A DNA stretch of 64,000 bases. Origin: Streptomyces sp. KL109B (lineage in GTDB: Bacteria > Actinomycetota > Actinomycetes > Streptomycetales > Streptomycetaceae). Numbering within the stretch: the first letter of the stretch is position 1; each line of letters opens with the position of its first letter. Under the pieces are notes generated by a model, which saw nothing but the letters and a program-made list of their open reading frames with translations, did no database searches and was not told where the DNA came from. The stretch lies in NCBI RefSeq assembly GCF_030766935.1, contig NZ_JASERL010000012.1:124001-188000 (forward strand). Direction: 5' to 3'. Shown in pieces: positions 24,423 through 33,938 of the stretch. The position numbers were made by a program, and so were the translations under genes.

Positions 24423-25943
24423 ATGACGCCACCTGAACCGGAGCCCACCGGGGTGACTCCGGTGCTCGCGCTGGAGGAGGTGAGCAAGTCCTTCGGCGCC
24501 GTGCGCGCCCTGCGCGGTGTGTCCCTGAGCCTGCGCGCCGGTGAGGCGCACGCCCTCGCCGGTGAGAACGGCGCGGGAAAGTCGACGCTCATCAAGACCC
24601 TCGCCGGGGTGCACCGCCCGGACACCGGAACCGTCCTCCTCGACGGCTCCCCGGTCGAGTTCCACGGCCCGGCCGACGCCCGCGACGCCGGTGTCGCCGT
24701 CATCTACCAGGAGCCGACGCTCTTCCCCGACCTGTCCATCGCCGAGAACATCTTCATGGGCCGCCAGCCCCGCCGTACCTTCGGCCGCGTCGACCACGCC
24801 TCGGTGAAGGACGCGACGGCCGCCCTGTTCAAGCGACTCGGCGTCGACCTCGACCCGGACCAGCCGGCCCGTGGTCTGTCCATCGCCGACCAGCAGCTCG
24901 TCGAGATCGCCAAGGCACTGTCCTTCGACGCCCGCGTCCTGATCATGGACGAGCCGACCGCCGCGCTCACCGGCAGCGAAGTGGCCCGCCTCTTCGGCGT
25001 CGTACGGACGCTGCGCGAACAGGGCGCGGCGGTGCTCTTCATCTCGCACCGCCTTGAGGAGATCTTCGAGCTGTGCCAGCGCGTCACGACGCTGCGCGAC
25101 GGGGCGTGGGTGGCGAGCGAGCCGGTCGACGGGCTCACCGAGGACGACCTGGTGCGCCGCATGGTCGGCCGTGACCTCGACGAGCTGTATCCGAAGCAGG
25201 ACACCGAGCTCGGTGAAGTGGCCCTCAGTGTGCGGCGGTTGACCCGCGAAGGCGTGTTCACCGACGTGTCCTTCGAGGTGCGGCGCGGCGAGATCGTCGG
25301 CCTCGCCGGGCTCGTCGGCGCGGGCCGCAGCGAGGTGGCCCGCGCCGTGTTCGGCGTCGACCGCTTCGACGGCGGCGAGGTGGAGGTGCTCGGCCGGAAG
25401 CTCAAGCCCGGTGCGCCGAGCCTCGCGATGCACGCCGGCCTCGCCCTCGTACCGGAGGACCGCCGCGCCCAGGGCCTCGTGATGGACATGTCCATCGAGC
25501 GGAACATCGGCCTCACCGGCTTCGCCGACACCTCCCGCGCGGGCCTGATGAACCGTAAGGCAGAGCGCAGCCGGTCCCTCGACTGGTCGGTGAAGCTCCA
25601 GGTCAAGTACGCGCGGCTCGCCGACGTCGTCGGCACGCTCTCCGGCGGCAACCAGCAGAAGGTCGTCCTCGCGAAGTGGCTGGCCACGGGACCGCAGGTG
25701 CTCATCGTGGACGAGCCGACGCGCGGCATCGACGTCGGCACGAAGGCCGAGGTGCACCGCCTGCTTTCGTCGCTCGCGGCGGACGGCGTCGCCGTCCTGA
25801 TGATCTCCTCCGACCTGCCGGAGATCCTCGGCATGGCAGACCGGGTGCTCGTCATGCACGAGGGACGCCTCGCCGCGGAGCTGTCGCGCGGCGAGGCGAA
25901 CGAGGAGTCCGTGATGGCGGCGGCGACGGGGAGGGCGGCATGA
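24423..25943 (+). CDS. rhaT: Rhamnose ABC transporter ATPase, two ABC domains
   Basis: A 506-aa sugar-importer ATPase with two fused nucleotide-binding domains. The first has Walker A GENGAGKSTLIKTL near residue 50 and Walker B VLIMDEPTAAL. The second has a degenerate Walker A (LAGLVGAGRSEVARAVF) and signature LSGGNQQKVVLAKWL, as usual for RbsA/RhaT proteins. ATG with GGAG 8 nt upstream. It leads the rightward rha operon and overlaps the next gene by 4 bp. Confidence 0.92.
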   Translation: MTPPEPEPTGVTPVLALEEVSKSFGAVRALRGVSLSLRAGEAHALAGENGAGKSTLIKTLAGVHRPDTGTVLLDGSPVEFHGPADARDAGVAVIYQEPTLFPDLSIAENIFMGRQPRRTFGRVDHASVKDATAALFKRLGVDLDPDQPARGLSIADQQLVEIAKALSFDARVLIMDEPTAALTGSEVARLFGVVRTLREQGAAVLFISHRLEEIFELCQRVTTLRDGAWVASEPVDGLTEDDLVRRMVGRDLDELYPKQDTELGEVALSVRRLTREGVFTDVSFEVRRGEIVGLAGLVGAGRSEVARAVFGVDRFDGGEVEVLGRKLKPGAPSLAMHAGLALVPEDRRAQGLVMDMSIERNIGLTGFADTSRAGLMNRKAERSRSLDWSVKLQVKYARLADVVGTLSGGNQQKVVLAKWLATGPQVLIVDEPTRGIDVGTKAEVHRLLSSLAADGVAVLMISSDLPEILGMADRVLVMHEGRLAAELSRGEANEESVMAAATGRAA

Positions 25944-26995
25944 CCGTCACCGCACCACCCGTACGCGAGGACGCGGCGCCGCCGCCCACCGCGGGCCGCC
26001 GCCTCCTCGACAAGGTGTTCAAGGCGCGCGAACTCGCCGTCGCCGCCGTGCTCGTCGTGATGCTGCTCGCCACCGAGGTGTCGAACACCGAGTTCCTCTC
26101 CCAGCAGGGCGTCAAGGACCTCCTCCTGAACGCCACCATCCTCGTCCTCGTCGCCACCGGACAGGCCGTCGTCGTCATCACCCGCAATGTCGACCTGTCC
26201 GTCGGCTCGGTGCTCGGCATCTCCGCCTTCGCCGCGGGCAACTACCTTCAGGGCGGCGGCAATTCACTCGTCGCCGTCGTGTACGCCGTCGCCATCGGCG
26301 CGGTCTTCGGCGTCCTGAACGGCGCCCTCGTCAGCCTCGGCAAGGTGCCCGCGCTCGTCGTCACCCTCGGCACGCTGTACGTGGTGCGCGGCATCGACTC
26401 CATCTGGGTCGGCTCGCAGCAGATCGTCGCCGCCGACCTGCCGGACGCCTTCGTCGACTTCGGGCACGACGGCGTATGGATCGTGCCGTGGCTTGCCGTG
26501 CTCGCCGCCCTCGTCCTGGTCGGTGTCGGCTACTACCTGCGCAGCTACCGCAGTGGCCGCGAGATGTACGCGCTCGGCTCAAGCCCCGAGGCCGCGAACC
26601 TCGCCGGCATCCCCGTCCGCAAGCGGATCATGACCGCGTACGTGCTGTGCGGCGCGCTCGCCGGACTCGCGGGCGCCCTCTACTTGGCGCGCTTCGGCAA
26701 TGTCGACTCCGGTACAGGCAACGGCTACGAACTCACCGTGGTCAGCGCCGTCGTCGTCGGCGGCGTCGCCTTCACCGGCGGCTCCGGAACCGTGTACGGG
26801 GCCGCGCTCGGCGCCCTGCTGCTGACCTCCATCAACAGCGTGCTGCCCGCCATCGGCGTCAGCTCCGTCTGGGTCACCGCCATCAACGGGATCCTGCTGC
26901 TGCTCGCCATCGCCGTCGACCGGATCGTGGCCCTGCGCGTCGCCGCGGTGCTGCGCAAGCAGGCCGCACTGATGAGGAGCGCCCGCCATGCCTGA
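25940..26995 (+). CDS. rhaP: Rhamnose ABC transporter permease
   Basis: A 351-aa RbsC/AraH-type permease with about 8-10 membrane segments. Sugar-permease motifs include NVDLSVGSVLGISAFAAG and GGVAFTGGSGTVYGAALGAL. Starts at an ATG overlapping the rhaT stop and overlaps the next permease by 8 bp. Rhamnose specificity is inferred from the locus. Confidence 0.9.
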   Translation: MTVTAPPVREDAAPPPTAGRRLLDKVFKARELAVAAVLVVMLLATEVSNTEFLSQQGVKDLLLNATILVLVATGQAVVVITRNVDLSVGSVLGISAFAAGNYLQGGGNSLVAVVYAVAIGAVFGVLNGALVSLGKVPALVVTLGTLYVVRGIDSIWVGSQQIVAADLPDAFVDFGHDGVWIVPWLAVLAALVLVGVGYYLRSYRSGREMYALGSSPEAANLAGIPVRKRIMTAYVLCGALAGLAGALYLARFGNVDSGTGNGYELTVVSAVVVGGVAFTGGSGTVYGAALGALLLTSINSVLPAIGVSSVWVTAINGILLLLAIAVDRIVALRVAAVLRKQAALMRSARHA

Positions 26996-27974
26996 CTCCC
27001 TCAAGCACTCCGTGCGCTGGGACACCGCCGTCGGCGCCCTCCTCGTCGTGCTGCTGCTCTGCTCGTTCGCGTTCGTCGACAACTTCGGCAATGCGCTCAA
27101 CCTGTCGTTCCTGATCGGCAACACGCTCCCGATCGCGATCATCGCGCTGCCGATGACGATGCTCGTCATCTCCGGCGAGGTCGACCTGTCGGTCGGCTCG
27201 ACGGTCGGCCTGTCGGGCGCCGTGATGGGCGCGCTGTGGAACAACGGCATGGCCATCGAGACGATCATCCCGATCTGCCTGCTCCTCGGCGTCGTCTGCG
27301 GGCTGGTCAACGGGCTGCTCGTCACCCGCCTCGGCCTGCCGTCCCTCGCCGTCACCATCGGCACCATGGCCGCCTACCGGGGCATCGCCCAGATCGTCCT
27401 CGGCTCCGACTCGGTCACCGACTTCCCCTCCCAGTACCTGGACTTCGGCGCGGGCCGGTTCGGCGACTCGTTCGTCCCGTACGCCGCCCTGCCGTTCGCC
27501 GTGCTCCTCGCCATCGCCGTCGTCGTGCTGCACGCCACCCGCATGGGCCGCTCGCTTTTCGCGACCGGGGCGAACGAGGAGGCCGCCCGGTTCGCGGGGG
27601 TGCGCGTCAAGCGGCTCAAGCTGTCGATGTTCGTGACGACGGGGCTGCTGTCCGCGCTCACCGGCGTCTTCTGGGCGCTGCACTACGCGAGCGCCCGCTA
27701 CGACAACGCCACCGGCCTCGAACTCTCCGTCATCGCGGCGGTGTTGCTCGGCGGCATCGACTTCGACGGCGGCAAGGGCACGCTCGGCGGAGCGATCGCG
27801 GGCGTGTTCCTGCTCGGCACGCTGCAGAACGTGATGAGCCTGCTCAACGTCTCCGCGCAGTCCCAGATCGTCGTCACCGGAGTGCTCCTCGTGATCTCCG
27901 TCCTCGCGCCGCGCGTCGGCCGTCAGATCGCGCAGGCGAGGTCCCGGAAGCGGACGGCCGAAGCGGCCACGTGA
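26988..27974 (+). CDS. rhaQ: Rhamnose ABC transporter permease
   Basis: A 328-aa second RbsC-type permease with SGEVDLSVGSTVGLSGAVMG, GLPSLAVTIGTMAAYRGIAQ and GGIDFDGGKGTLGGAIAGVF. Forms a heterodimeric channel with the preceding permease, as in the rhizobial RhaSTPQ importer. Its start lies inside the end of rhaP. A basic cytoplasmic tail ends the protein. Confidence 0.9.
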   Translation: MPDSLKHSVRWDTAVGALLVVLLLCSFAFVDNFGNALNLSFLIGNTLPIAIIALPMTMLVISGEVDLSVGSTVGLSGAVMGALWNNGMAIETIIPICLLLGVVCGLVNGLLVTRLGLPSLAVTIGTMAAYRGIAQIVLGSDSVTDFPSQYLDFGAGRFGDSFVPYAALPFAVLLAIAVVVLHATRMGRSLFATGANEEAARFAGVRVKRLKLSMFVTTGLLSALTGVFWALHYASARYDNATGLELSVIAAVLLGGIDFDGGKGTLGGAIAGVFLLGTLQNVMSLLNVSAQSQIVVTGVLLVISVLAPRVGRQIAQARSRKRTAEAAT

Positions 27975-28022
27975 GCGCCCACCCGTAGAACTCACCCCGT
28001 CCACCCCACGTAAGGAACCGCC

Positions 28023-29102
28023 ATGTCCCACCAGACCCGCCGGATCGGCGCGGCGCTCGCCGTCACCACCGCCCTCGTCCTCGGCGCCACCGCCTGCGGC
28101 GGCACCACCAAGTCGGACGCCAACAAGGAGGACGCCAAGTCCGCCGCCGCGGGCAAGGCCGACCCGAACGCCAAGACCAAGAAGGGCCTGTCGGTCGCCT
28201 TCCTGCCCAAGCAGGTCAACAACCCGTACTTCACGACCTCCGACAACGGCGGCAAGAAGGCCCTCGCCGGGCTCGGCTCGAAGTACCAGGAGGTCGGCAC
28301 CAGTTCCGGCACCGACACCTCCGGGCAGGTCTCCTACGTCAACACCCTCACACAGCAGCAGGCCGACGCCATCGCCGTGTCCGCGCAGGACCCGGGCGCG
28401 CTGTGCACCGCGCTCAAGCAGGCCATGAGGAACGGCGTCAGCGTCGTCACGTACGACTCCGACACCAAGGTCGACTGCCGCAACGTCTTCGTCTCGCAGG
28501 CCTCCGCCGAGGACCTCGGCCGCACGCAGGTGCAGCAGATCGCCCAGCAGATCGGCGGCAAGGGCGAGATCGCGATCCTCTCGGCGGCCCAGACGGCCAC
28601 CAACCAGAACACGTGGATCAAGTACATGAAGGACGAGCTCAAGAAGCCCGCCTACAAGGACATCAAGCTCGTCACGACCGCCTACGGGGACGACGACGCG
28701 CAGAAGTCGTTCCAGCAGACCCAGGGCCTCCTCCAGGAGCACCCGAAGCTGAAGGGGATCATCTCCCCGACCACGGTCGGCATCAAGGCCGCCGCCCAGT
28801 ACCTCTCCGGCTCCAAGTACAAGGCCAAGGTCAAGCTGACCGGCCTCGGCACCCCCAACGACATGCGCGCCTACGTCAAGAACGGCACCGTGGAGGCCTT
28901 CGAGCTGTGGGACCCGGCGAAGCTGGGCGCGCTCGCCGCGCACACCGCCGTCGCCCTGGAGTCCGGGCAGATCACCGGCAAGGCGGGCGAGAAGTTCACG
29001 GCCGGCGACATGGGCGAGTACACGGTCGAGAAGGACGGCGTCGTCACCCTCGGCAAGCCCACCGTCTTCAACAAGAAGAACATCGACGACTACAAGTTCT
29101 GA
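28023..29102 (+). CDS. rhaS: Rhamnose-binding lipoprotein
   Basis: A 359-aa type I periplasmic-binding protein (RbsB fold) anchored by a lipobox at Cys25 (LVLGATAC). A Lys/Asp-rich linker precedes the fold, which begins GLSVAFLPKQVNNPYF. Ligand-region segments VTYDSDTKVDC and PTTVGIKAAAQYL follow. It delivers L-rhamnose to the permeases. 48 bp after rhaQ with AAGGAA before the ATG. Confidence 0.9.
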   Translation: MSHQTRRIGAALAVTTALVLGATACGGTTKSDANKEDAKSAAAGKADPNAKTKKGLSVAFLPKQVNNPYFTTSDNGGKKALAGLGSKYQEVGTSSGTDTSGQVSYVNTLTQQQADAIAVSAQDPGALCTALKQAMRNGVSVVTYDSDTKVDCRNVFVSQASAEDLGRTQVQQIAQQIGGKGEIAILSAAQTATNQNTWIKYMKDELKKPAYKDIKLVTTAYGDDDAQKSFQQTQGLLQEHPKLKGIISPTTVGIKAAAQYLSGSKYKAKVKLTGLGTPNDMRAYVKNGTVEAFELWDPAKLGALAAHTAVALESGQITGKAGEKFTAGDMGEYTVEKDGVVTLGKPTVFNKKNIDDYKF

Positions 29103-29129
29103 GCGGGAAGAGGACACAGGAACCGAACC

Positions 29130-29459
29130 ATGACTGACATGCAACGCGTCTGCTTCCTCCTCAAGGTCAGGGCCGACCGCATCGACGAGTACCGCCTCCG
29201 CCACGAGGACGTGTGGCAGGACATGCGGGAGGCCCTGACCGCGAGCGGTTGGCACAACTACTCGCTCTTCCTGCGCGAGGACGGGCTGCTCGTCGGCTAC
29301 CTGGAGACCGAGGACTTCGACAAGGCGCGCGCCGCCATGGACGCCACCGACGTCAACGCTCGCTGGCAGGCCGAAATGGGCGAGTTCTTCGAGGCGTTGG
29401 ACGGGCAGGCGCCCGACGCCGCGATGCGCCCGCTCACCGAGGTCTTCCACCTCGCGTGA
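29130..29459 (+). CDS. rhaM: L-rhamnose mutarotase
   Basis: A 109-aa dimeric alpha/beta barrel enzyme interconverting alpha- and beta-L-rhamnose, supplying the anomer used by the isomerase. Family hallmarks: RVCFLLKVRADRIDEYRLRH (catalytic His22-equivalent in YRLRHEDVW), WHNYSLFL and the C-terminal LTEVFHL. AGGA upstream of the ATG. Last gene of the importer operon, 18 bp from the convergent rhamnosidase stop. Also called RhaU in rhizobia. Confidence 0.93.
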   Translation: MTDMQRVCFLLKVRADRIDEYRLRHEDVWQDMREALTASGWHNYSLFLREDGLLVGYLETEDFDKARAAMDATDVNARWQAEMGEFFEALDGQAPDAAMRPLTEVFHLA

Positions 29460-29477
29460 CCGCCGGTGGCGCGGCGT

Positions 29478-32400
29478 TTACCGCACGGTGCTGGTCACCC
29501 GGTACCTCCCCGGCGCCAGCCGGTACGTCGCCGCCTTGTCGGCGAAGCCCTCGAAGCGCGCCCCGTCGGCCTTCGCCAGCGGGGTGCGGCCCTCCCGGAC
29601 CGCGTCCGCCGAGACCGCGGGCAGGGTGAGGGTCGCCTCGGTGCCGGGCGGGACCACCGCCTCGTGGGACAGCGCGCCGTCGTCGGACAGCGACCACGAG
29701 CTGGTGATCTCCCCGTAGGGGGACAGGTGCCGGGCCTCGACCTCGGTGACCTTCCCCGTCGGGTCGAGGTGCGGCTGGAGGCGGAAGCGGCGGAAGCCCG
29801 GGTGGTCGGGGTCGCGGGCGATGCCGGCCATGTAGGCGTACATCCACTCCATGATCGCGCCGTACGAGTAGTGGTTGAAGGAGTTCATCTCGACCGGGCC
29901 GAAACCGTCCTCCTTGGAGTACGAGTTCCAGCGCTCCCACACCGTCGTCGCACCGTTCTTCACCGAGTACAGCCACGACGGCATCGCGTCCTGGTGCAGC
30001 AGCTCGTACGCCAGGTCGGGGCGGCCCTCGTCGGTGAGGACGGGCGCGAGGACGTTCACGCCGAGGAAGCCCACGGAGAGGGTGTTCTCCGCGTAGTCGA
30101 CACGGGCGCTGTCGGGGTGGGCCTCCTTGTACGCCGCGTCGTTGCCGATGTTGTCCGCCAACAGGCCGACCAGGGCGCGGCGTTGGGCCTGCGTGTCGTA
30201 GAAGCCGAGCTTGAGGACCCACAGGAGGGCCGACTGGCTGTTGTCCTCGGGGTCGCCGCCCATGGCGGGCTTGCCGCCGATGCTCGACCGCACGGTGATC
30301 TTGTCGCCGTCCACGGCGACGTACTTCTTCATGAAGGCGCGGCGGATGTGGGCGAAGAGGTCCTCGTACGACGTCGCCTCCGCTGTGCGGCCGGTGGCGC
30401 GGGCCATCTGGGTCATGAGGCGGACGCTGTAGGCGTAGTAGACGTCGCTCATGAGCTGGGTGCCGGTGTTCTGGAAGGCGAGCCAGTCGGCGAAGATCGC
30501 GCCCTGTCCGGCGTAGCTGTCGCCGCCCTTCTTCCTGATCCAGTCGAGGTAGCGGACCATCGCGTCCCAGCTGCGGTCGACGATCGTGGCGTCGCCGCTC
30601 ATCTGCCACACCGTCCACGGCACGACGACCCCGCAGTCCGCCCAACCGCTGCACGGCGCCGCCGCGTTGTACCGGTTGCCGGGCGCGACCGCCGTGAACT
30701 GGGCGCCGTCGACGCCGTACGTCTTCTGGGACTCGATGAGGATGTCCTGGAAGTGCGAGAGGAAGGCGACCGAGTCCGTGTTGTAGAGCCCGGTGTTGGA
30801 GAAGACCTGGGTGTCGCCGGTCCAGCCGAGCCGTTCGTCGCGCTGCGGACAGTCGGTCGGCACCCACAGATAGTTGCCGCGCTGGCCCCAATGGACGTTG
30901 CTGATCAGCTGGTTGATGTCGGCGTCGTTCGTCCTGATGTCGCCCGTCTCGCGGAGCGCGGAGGTGGCGACCTTGCCGGTGAGCCCGGAGACGGTGACCT
31001 CCGCGTCCCGCGTGGTCACCTCCACCGACACATAGCGGAAGCCGTAGAAGGTGAGGCTGTCCTGGTGGGTCTCGCCGTTGTCCGCGCCCTTGAGGACGTA
31101 CGTGCTGGTGGCCTTCGCCGAGCGGAGGTTGGCGCGGTAGAGCGAGCCGACCGGGCCGTCCGCGCCCTTGCTGTCGTCGTTGAGCATCTCGCCGAAGCGG
31201 ACGACGACTTCGGCGCCCGCCGGGCCGCGCAGGGTGTAGCGGGGGACGCCGACCATGTTCTGGCCGAGGTCGAAGACGGCCGTATCGCCGTGGCGGAGGG
31301 TGACGGGGCCGGGTGCCGAGTCGGTGGAGCGGGCGGGGTCGGGGACGACGCGGCCCTTGCCGTTGGGGCTGGACTCCTCGCCCGTGACCTCGGAGTACAC
31401 GGTGAGGGACCGCGGAGTGCGGTCCCACTTCGCCATCAGGCGGGCCGTCTCTCCGGGGTACGCGGTGAGCTTGGCGTCGGGGTACTTCGCCGCGTAGCCG
31501 ACCTCCTCGACGTCCGACCACTTCGAGGCGTCGAAGCCGCCGGACGTCCAGCCGTCCAGCTCCTCGCGGGCGTCGTAGGTCTGCCCGTCGTAGATGTCGT
31601 CGGCGCGGTAGGGGCCGGTGTCGGTGGCCTTCCAGCCGGCGCCCGGCTTCGTGACGACGCTCTGCGTGCCGCCGTCGGCGTACCGGATCAGGAGCTTCGC
31701 CTTCAGCGCGAGCGGGTTGCCGTCCTTGGAGTAGTACGTGCTGCCTTCGGAGACGCGGGAGTTGTACCAGCCGTTGCCGAGGACGGCGGCCAGCGTCACG
31801 TCGCGGGCGCCGCCGCGCTTGACCGACTCCGTGACGTCGTACGTCATGTAGTTGACGCTGGTGTCGTAGTTGGTCCAGCCCGGGGTGAGCAGTTCGGGCG
31901 TGAGGCCGTCGGCCTCGGGGACCGTGACGCGCTCACCGTTGACGTACGCCTCGTAGACGCCGAGCGCCGTCACGTACAGGCGCGCCTCGCGGACCGGCGC
32001 CTTGCGCAGCGCCGCGCGGCCGCGCAGCAGCGGCGCGCCCGCCGAGTTCGGCTTCTTGCCCTTCATGCCGATCCACTGGGCGCCGTCCCAGCGGGTGGTG
32101 CCGTCGGTGCTCAGGAGCGCCGTCTCGAAGCGGGCGGCGGGCGCGGTGCCGACCGGGCGGCCGTCGGTGTCCCAGACGGTCACCGTCCAGAAGTAGCCGG
32201 TGGACGGCCGTAGTTCGGGCCCGTCGTAGGCGACGGCCACCGAGTCGGACGACGTGACGCGGCCGCTGTCCCACACGTCCGCGCGGCCCGCGGCGAGCCG
32301 CTGCGGCGTCGACGCCACGGTGATCCGGTACGCCCCCTGCGCGAGCCCGCGCCGCCCCGGACCGAGCCGCCAGCCGAAGCGGGGCCGGGCGGCGTCGGTG

Positions 32401-32585
32401 CCGAGGGGGTCGGTGCGGTGCTCGGTGGTGAGGCCGGTGACCGGGCCTCCCGGGGGAGTCGGCGCGGTGGGGGCGGCGGCCGGTGCGGCGGGGGCCGCCG
32501 TGGCGGACGGGGCCGCGGAGGCGATGACGGGCACGGCGCCCGCCGTCGCGGCGAGAACGGTTCTGCGACGTATGTCGCTGCGCAT
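29478..32585 (-). CDS. Secreted alpha-L-rhamnosidase (GH78)
   Basis: A 1035-aa exported glycosidase. The N terminus carries a Tat-type signal (RRRTVLAATAGAVP), then Ala/Pro-rich linker, beta domains and the (alpha/alpha)6 catalytic domain. The acidic segment DCPQRDERLGWTGD lies near residue 580 and VWERWNSY near residue 883; their glutamates match the acid and base described for Streptomyces GH78 enzymes. Releases L-rhamnose from plant glycosides or polysaccharides outside the cell, feeding the adjacent importer. An operator-like site lies 37 bp upstream of its start. Confidence 0.93.
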   Translation of the reverse strand: MRSDIRRRTVLAATAGAVPVIASAAPSATAAPAAPAAAPTAPTPPGGPVTGLTTEHRTDPLGTDAARPRFGWRLGPGRRGLAQGAYRITVASTPQRLAAGRADVWDSGRVTSSDSVAVAYDGPELRPSTGYFWTVTVWDTDGRPVGTAPAARFETALLSTDGTTRWDGAQWIGMKGKKPNSAGAPLLRGRAALRKAPVREARLYVTALGVYEAYVNGERVTVPEADGLTPELLTPGWTNYDTSVNYMTYDVTESVKRGGARDVTLAAVLGNGWYNSRVSEGSTYYSKDGNPLALKAKLLIRYADGGTQSVVTKPGAGWKATDTGPYRADDIYDGQTYDAREELDGWTSGGFDASKWSDVEEVGYAAKYPDAKLTAYPGETARLMAKWDRTPRSLTVYSEVTGEESSPNGKGRVVPDPARSTDSAPGPVTLRHGDTAVFDLGQNMVGVPRYTLRGPAGAEVVVRFGEMLNDDSKGADGPVGSLYRANLRSAKATSTYVLKGADNGETHQDSLTFYGFRYVSVEVTTRDAEVTVSGLTGKVATSALRETGDIRTNDADINQLISNVHWGQRGNYLWVPTDCPQRDERLGWTGDTQVFSNTGLYNTDSVAFLSHFQDILIESQKTYGVDGAQFTAVAPGNRYNAAAPCSGWADCGVVVPWTVWQMSGDATIVDRSWDAMVRYLDWIRKKGGDSYAGQGAIFADWLAFQNTGTQLMSDVYYAYSVRLMTQMARATGRTAEATSYEDLFAHIRRAFMKKYVAVDGDKITVRSSIGGKPAMGGDPEDNSQSALLWVLKLGFYDTQAQRRALVGLLADNIGNDAAYKEAHPDSARVDYAENTLSVGFLGVNVLAPVLTDEGRPDLAYELLHQDAMPSWLYSVKNGATTVWERWNSYSKEDGFGPVEMNSFNHYSYGAIMEWMYAYMAGIARDPDHPGFRRFRLQPHLDPTGKVTEVEARHLSPYGEITSSWSLSDDGALSHEAVVPPGTEATLTLPAVSADAVREGRTPLAKADGARFEGFADKAATYRLAPGRYRVTSTVR

Positions 32586-32621
32586 CTCGGGGTGTCCCTT
32601 CGTCGGTGAAGGTGGTCCGCC

Positions 32622-32734
32622 TCAAACGATTCAATGAGGCACCGCGAGAGGCAAGAGGTGTGCACGAGGTAGGTGTGAGGCAATGTGGGGTGGTGTGGGA
32701 CGGTGGGCCGGAGCGGCTGGCGGAAAACGATTCA
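32622..32734. promoter_or_regulatory. LacI-type operators between rhamnosidase and lacI genes
   Basis: TCAAACGATTCA (32622-32633), near the rhamnosidase start, and GAAAACGATTCA (32723-32734), about 90 bp before the regulator start, both share AAACGATTCA and fit the TGAAWCGATTCA consensus built from the rhaI site. They suggest control of the rhamnosidase and autoregulation by the encoded LacI protein. Confidence 0.6.
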
Positions 32735-32824
32735 CCCATGTGTCCGAGTTGTCGAACATCGGCCGGGTCGCTCCACGTACACTCCCTCTGCCGCCGCACC
32801 AGCTCACCAGGAGGACCACACCCG

Positions 32825-33853
32825 ATGGGACAGTCCGTGGGGATCAAGGACGTCGCCCGCGCCGCGGGGGTGTCCGTCGGCACGGTCTCGAACGTGATCA
32901 ACCGGCCCGACGCCGTCGCCGACGCGACCCGCGCGCGCGTGCTCGCCGCCATCGAGCGGCTCGGCTACGTGCGCAGCGAGTCGGCGCGCCAACTGCGCGC
33001 CGGGCGCAGCCGCATCATCGGCCTGCTCGTCCTCGACATGGGCAACCCGTTCTTCGTGGACGTCGCGCGCGGCGCCGAGCGTGCCGCGCGCGACGCCGGG
33101 CTCGGCGTGATGGTGTGCAACAGCGCGCAGAGCCCCGCCGAGGAGGCGGACTACCTGTCGCTCTTCGCCGAACAGCGGGTGCGCGGCGTGCTGTTGACGC
33201 CCGCCGAGGCGACAGGCCCGACCGTGGAGGCCTTCCGCCGCCACGACATCCCCTTCGTCCTCGTGGACCGGGTCGCCGAGGGCGCCACCGAGTGCTCGGT
33301 CTCCGTCGACGACGTCAACGGCGGCGCGCTCGCCGTGCGCCACCTCATCGACGCCGGCCACCGCTCCCTCGCCTACGTCAGCGGCCCGCACACCCTCAAC
33401 CAGGTCGAGGACCGCCGCCAGGGCGCCCTGCGCGCGCTCAAGGAGGCCGGTCTCCCGGACACGGCCCTGCGTGAACTCCCCACCGAGCGCCTCGACGTGG
33501 CGGCGGGCCGCGACGCGGGCGCCCGCCTCCTCGGCCTCACCGAACGCCCCACCGCCGTCTTCTGCGCCAACGACCTCCTCGCCCTCGGCGTCCTGCAGTC
33601 CCTGTACGCGGCCGGGGTGCGGGTGCCGGACGACATGGCGATCGTCGGCTACGACGACATCGAGTTCGCGGCGGCGGCCGCCGTCCCGCTGACGTCGGTG
33701 CGGCAGCCCGCGGTCCACATGGGCGCGCTCGCGGCGGACCTCCTCCTTGAGGAGATCGAGGCGGCGGACGAGCCGGGCCGCGCGCACGAGCACCGGCGGG
33801 TCGTGCTGCAGCCGGAGTTGGTGGTGCGGGGGTCGAGCTTCGGGCCGCGCTGA
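32825..33853 (+). CDS. LacI family regulator, probable rhamnose repressor
   Basis: A 342-aa repressor. The N-terminal helix-turn-helix and hinge are clear: VGIKDVARAAGVSVGTVSNV, then INRPDAVADATRARVL and the minor-groove hinge SARQLRAGRSRIIGLL. The sugar-binding core (LDMGNPFFVDVARGAE, AIVGYDDIEFAAAA) follows. Start at the ATG with AGGAGG upstream. It lies beside the GH78 gene, and matching operators occur at three promoters of this locus. Inducer presumably rhamnose or a catabolite (inferred). Confidence 0.9.
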   Translation: MGQSVGIKDVARAAGVSVGTVSNVINRPDAVADATRARVLAAIERLGYVRSESARQLRAGRSRIIGLLVLDMGNPFFVDVARGAERAARDAGLGVMVCNSAQSPAEEADYLSLFAEQRVRGVLLTPAEATGPTVEAFRRHDIPFVLVDRVAEGATECSVSVDDVNGGALAVRHLIDAGHRSLAYVSGPHTLNQVEDRRQGALRALKEAGLPDTALRELPTERLDVAAGRDAGARLLGLTERPTAVFCANDLLALGVLQSLYAAGVRVPDDMAIVGYDDIEFAAAAAVPLTSVRQPAVHMGALAADLLLEEIEAADEPGRAHEHRRVVLQPELVVRGSSFGPR

Positions 33854-33938
33854 CCCCGCTCCGGGGACTGTCCGGCACGGTCGGCCACGGCTACCGTGCT
33901 GCGTTACCGCAGTCGAGTGCGCGTGGGGGGAGGCCGCC

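Noticed and set aside
26883..29450. 855-codon frame antisense to rhaQ, rhaS and the mutarotase
   Set aside because: Shadow of real genes; no conserved motif.
29466..32213. 915-codon frame antisense to the GH78 gene
   Set aside because: Shadow frame; sense strand has signal peptide, catalytic motifs and family-typical length.
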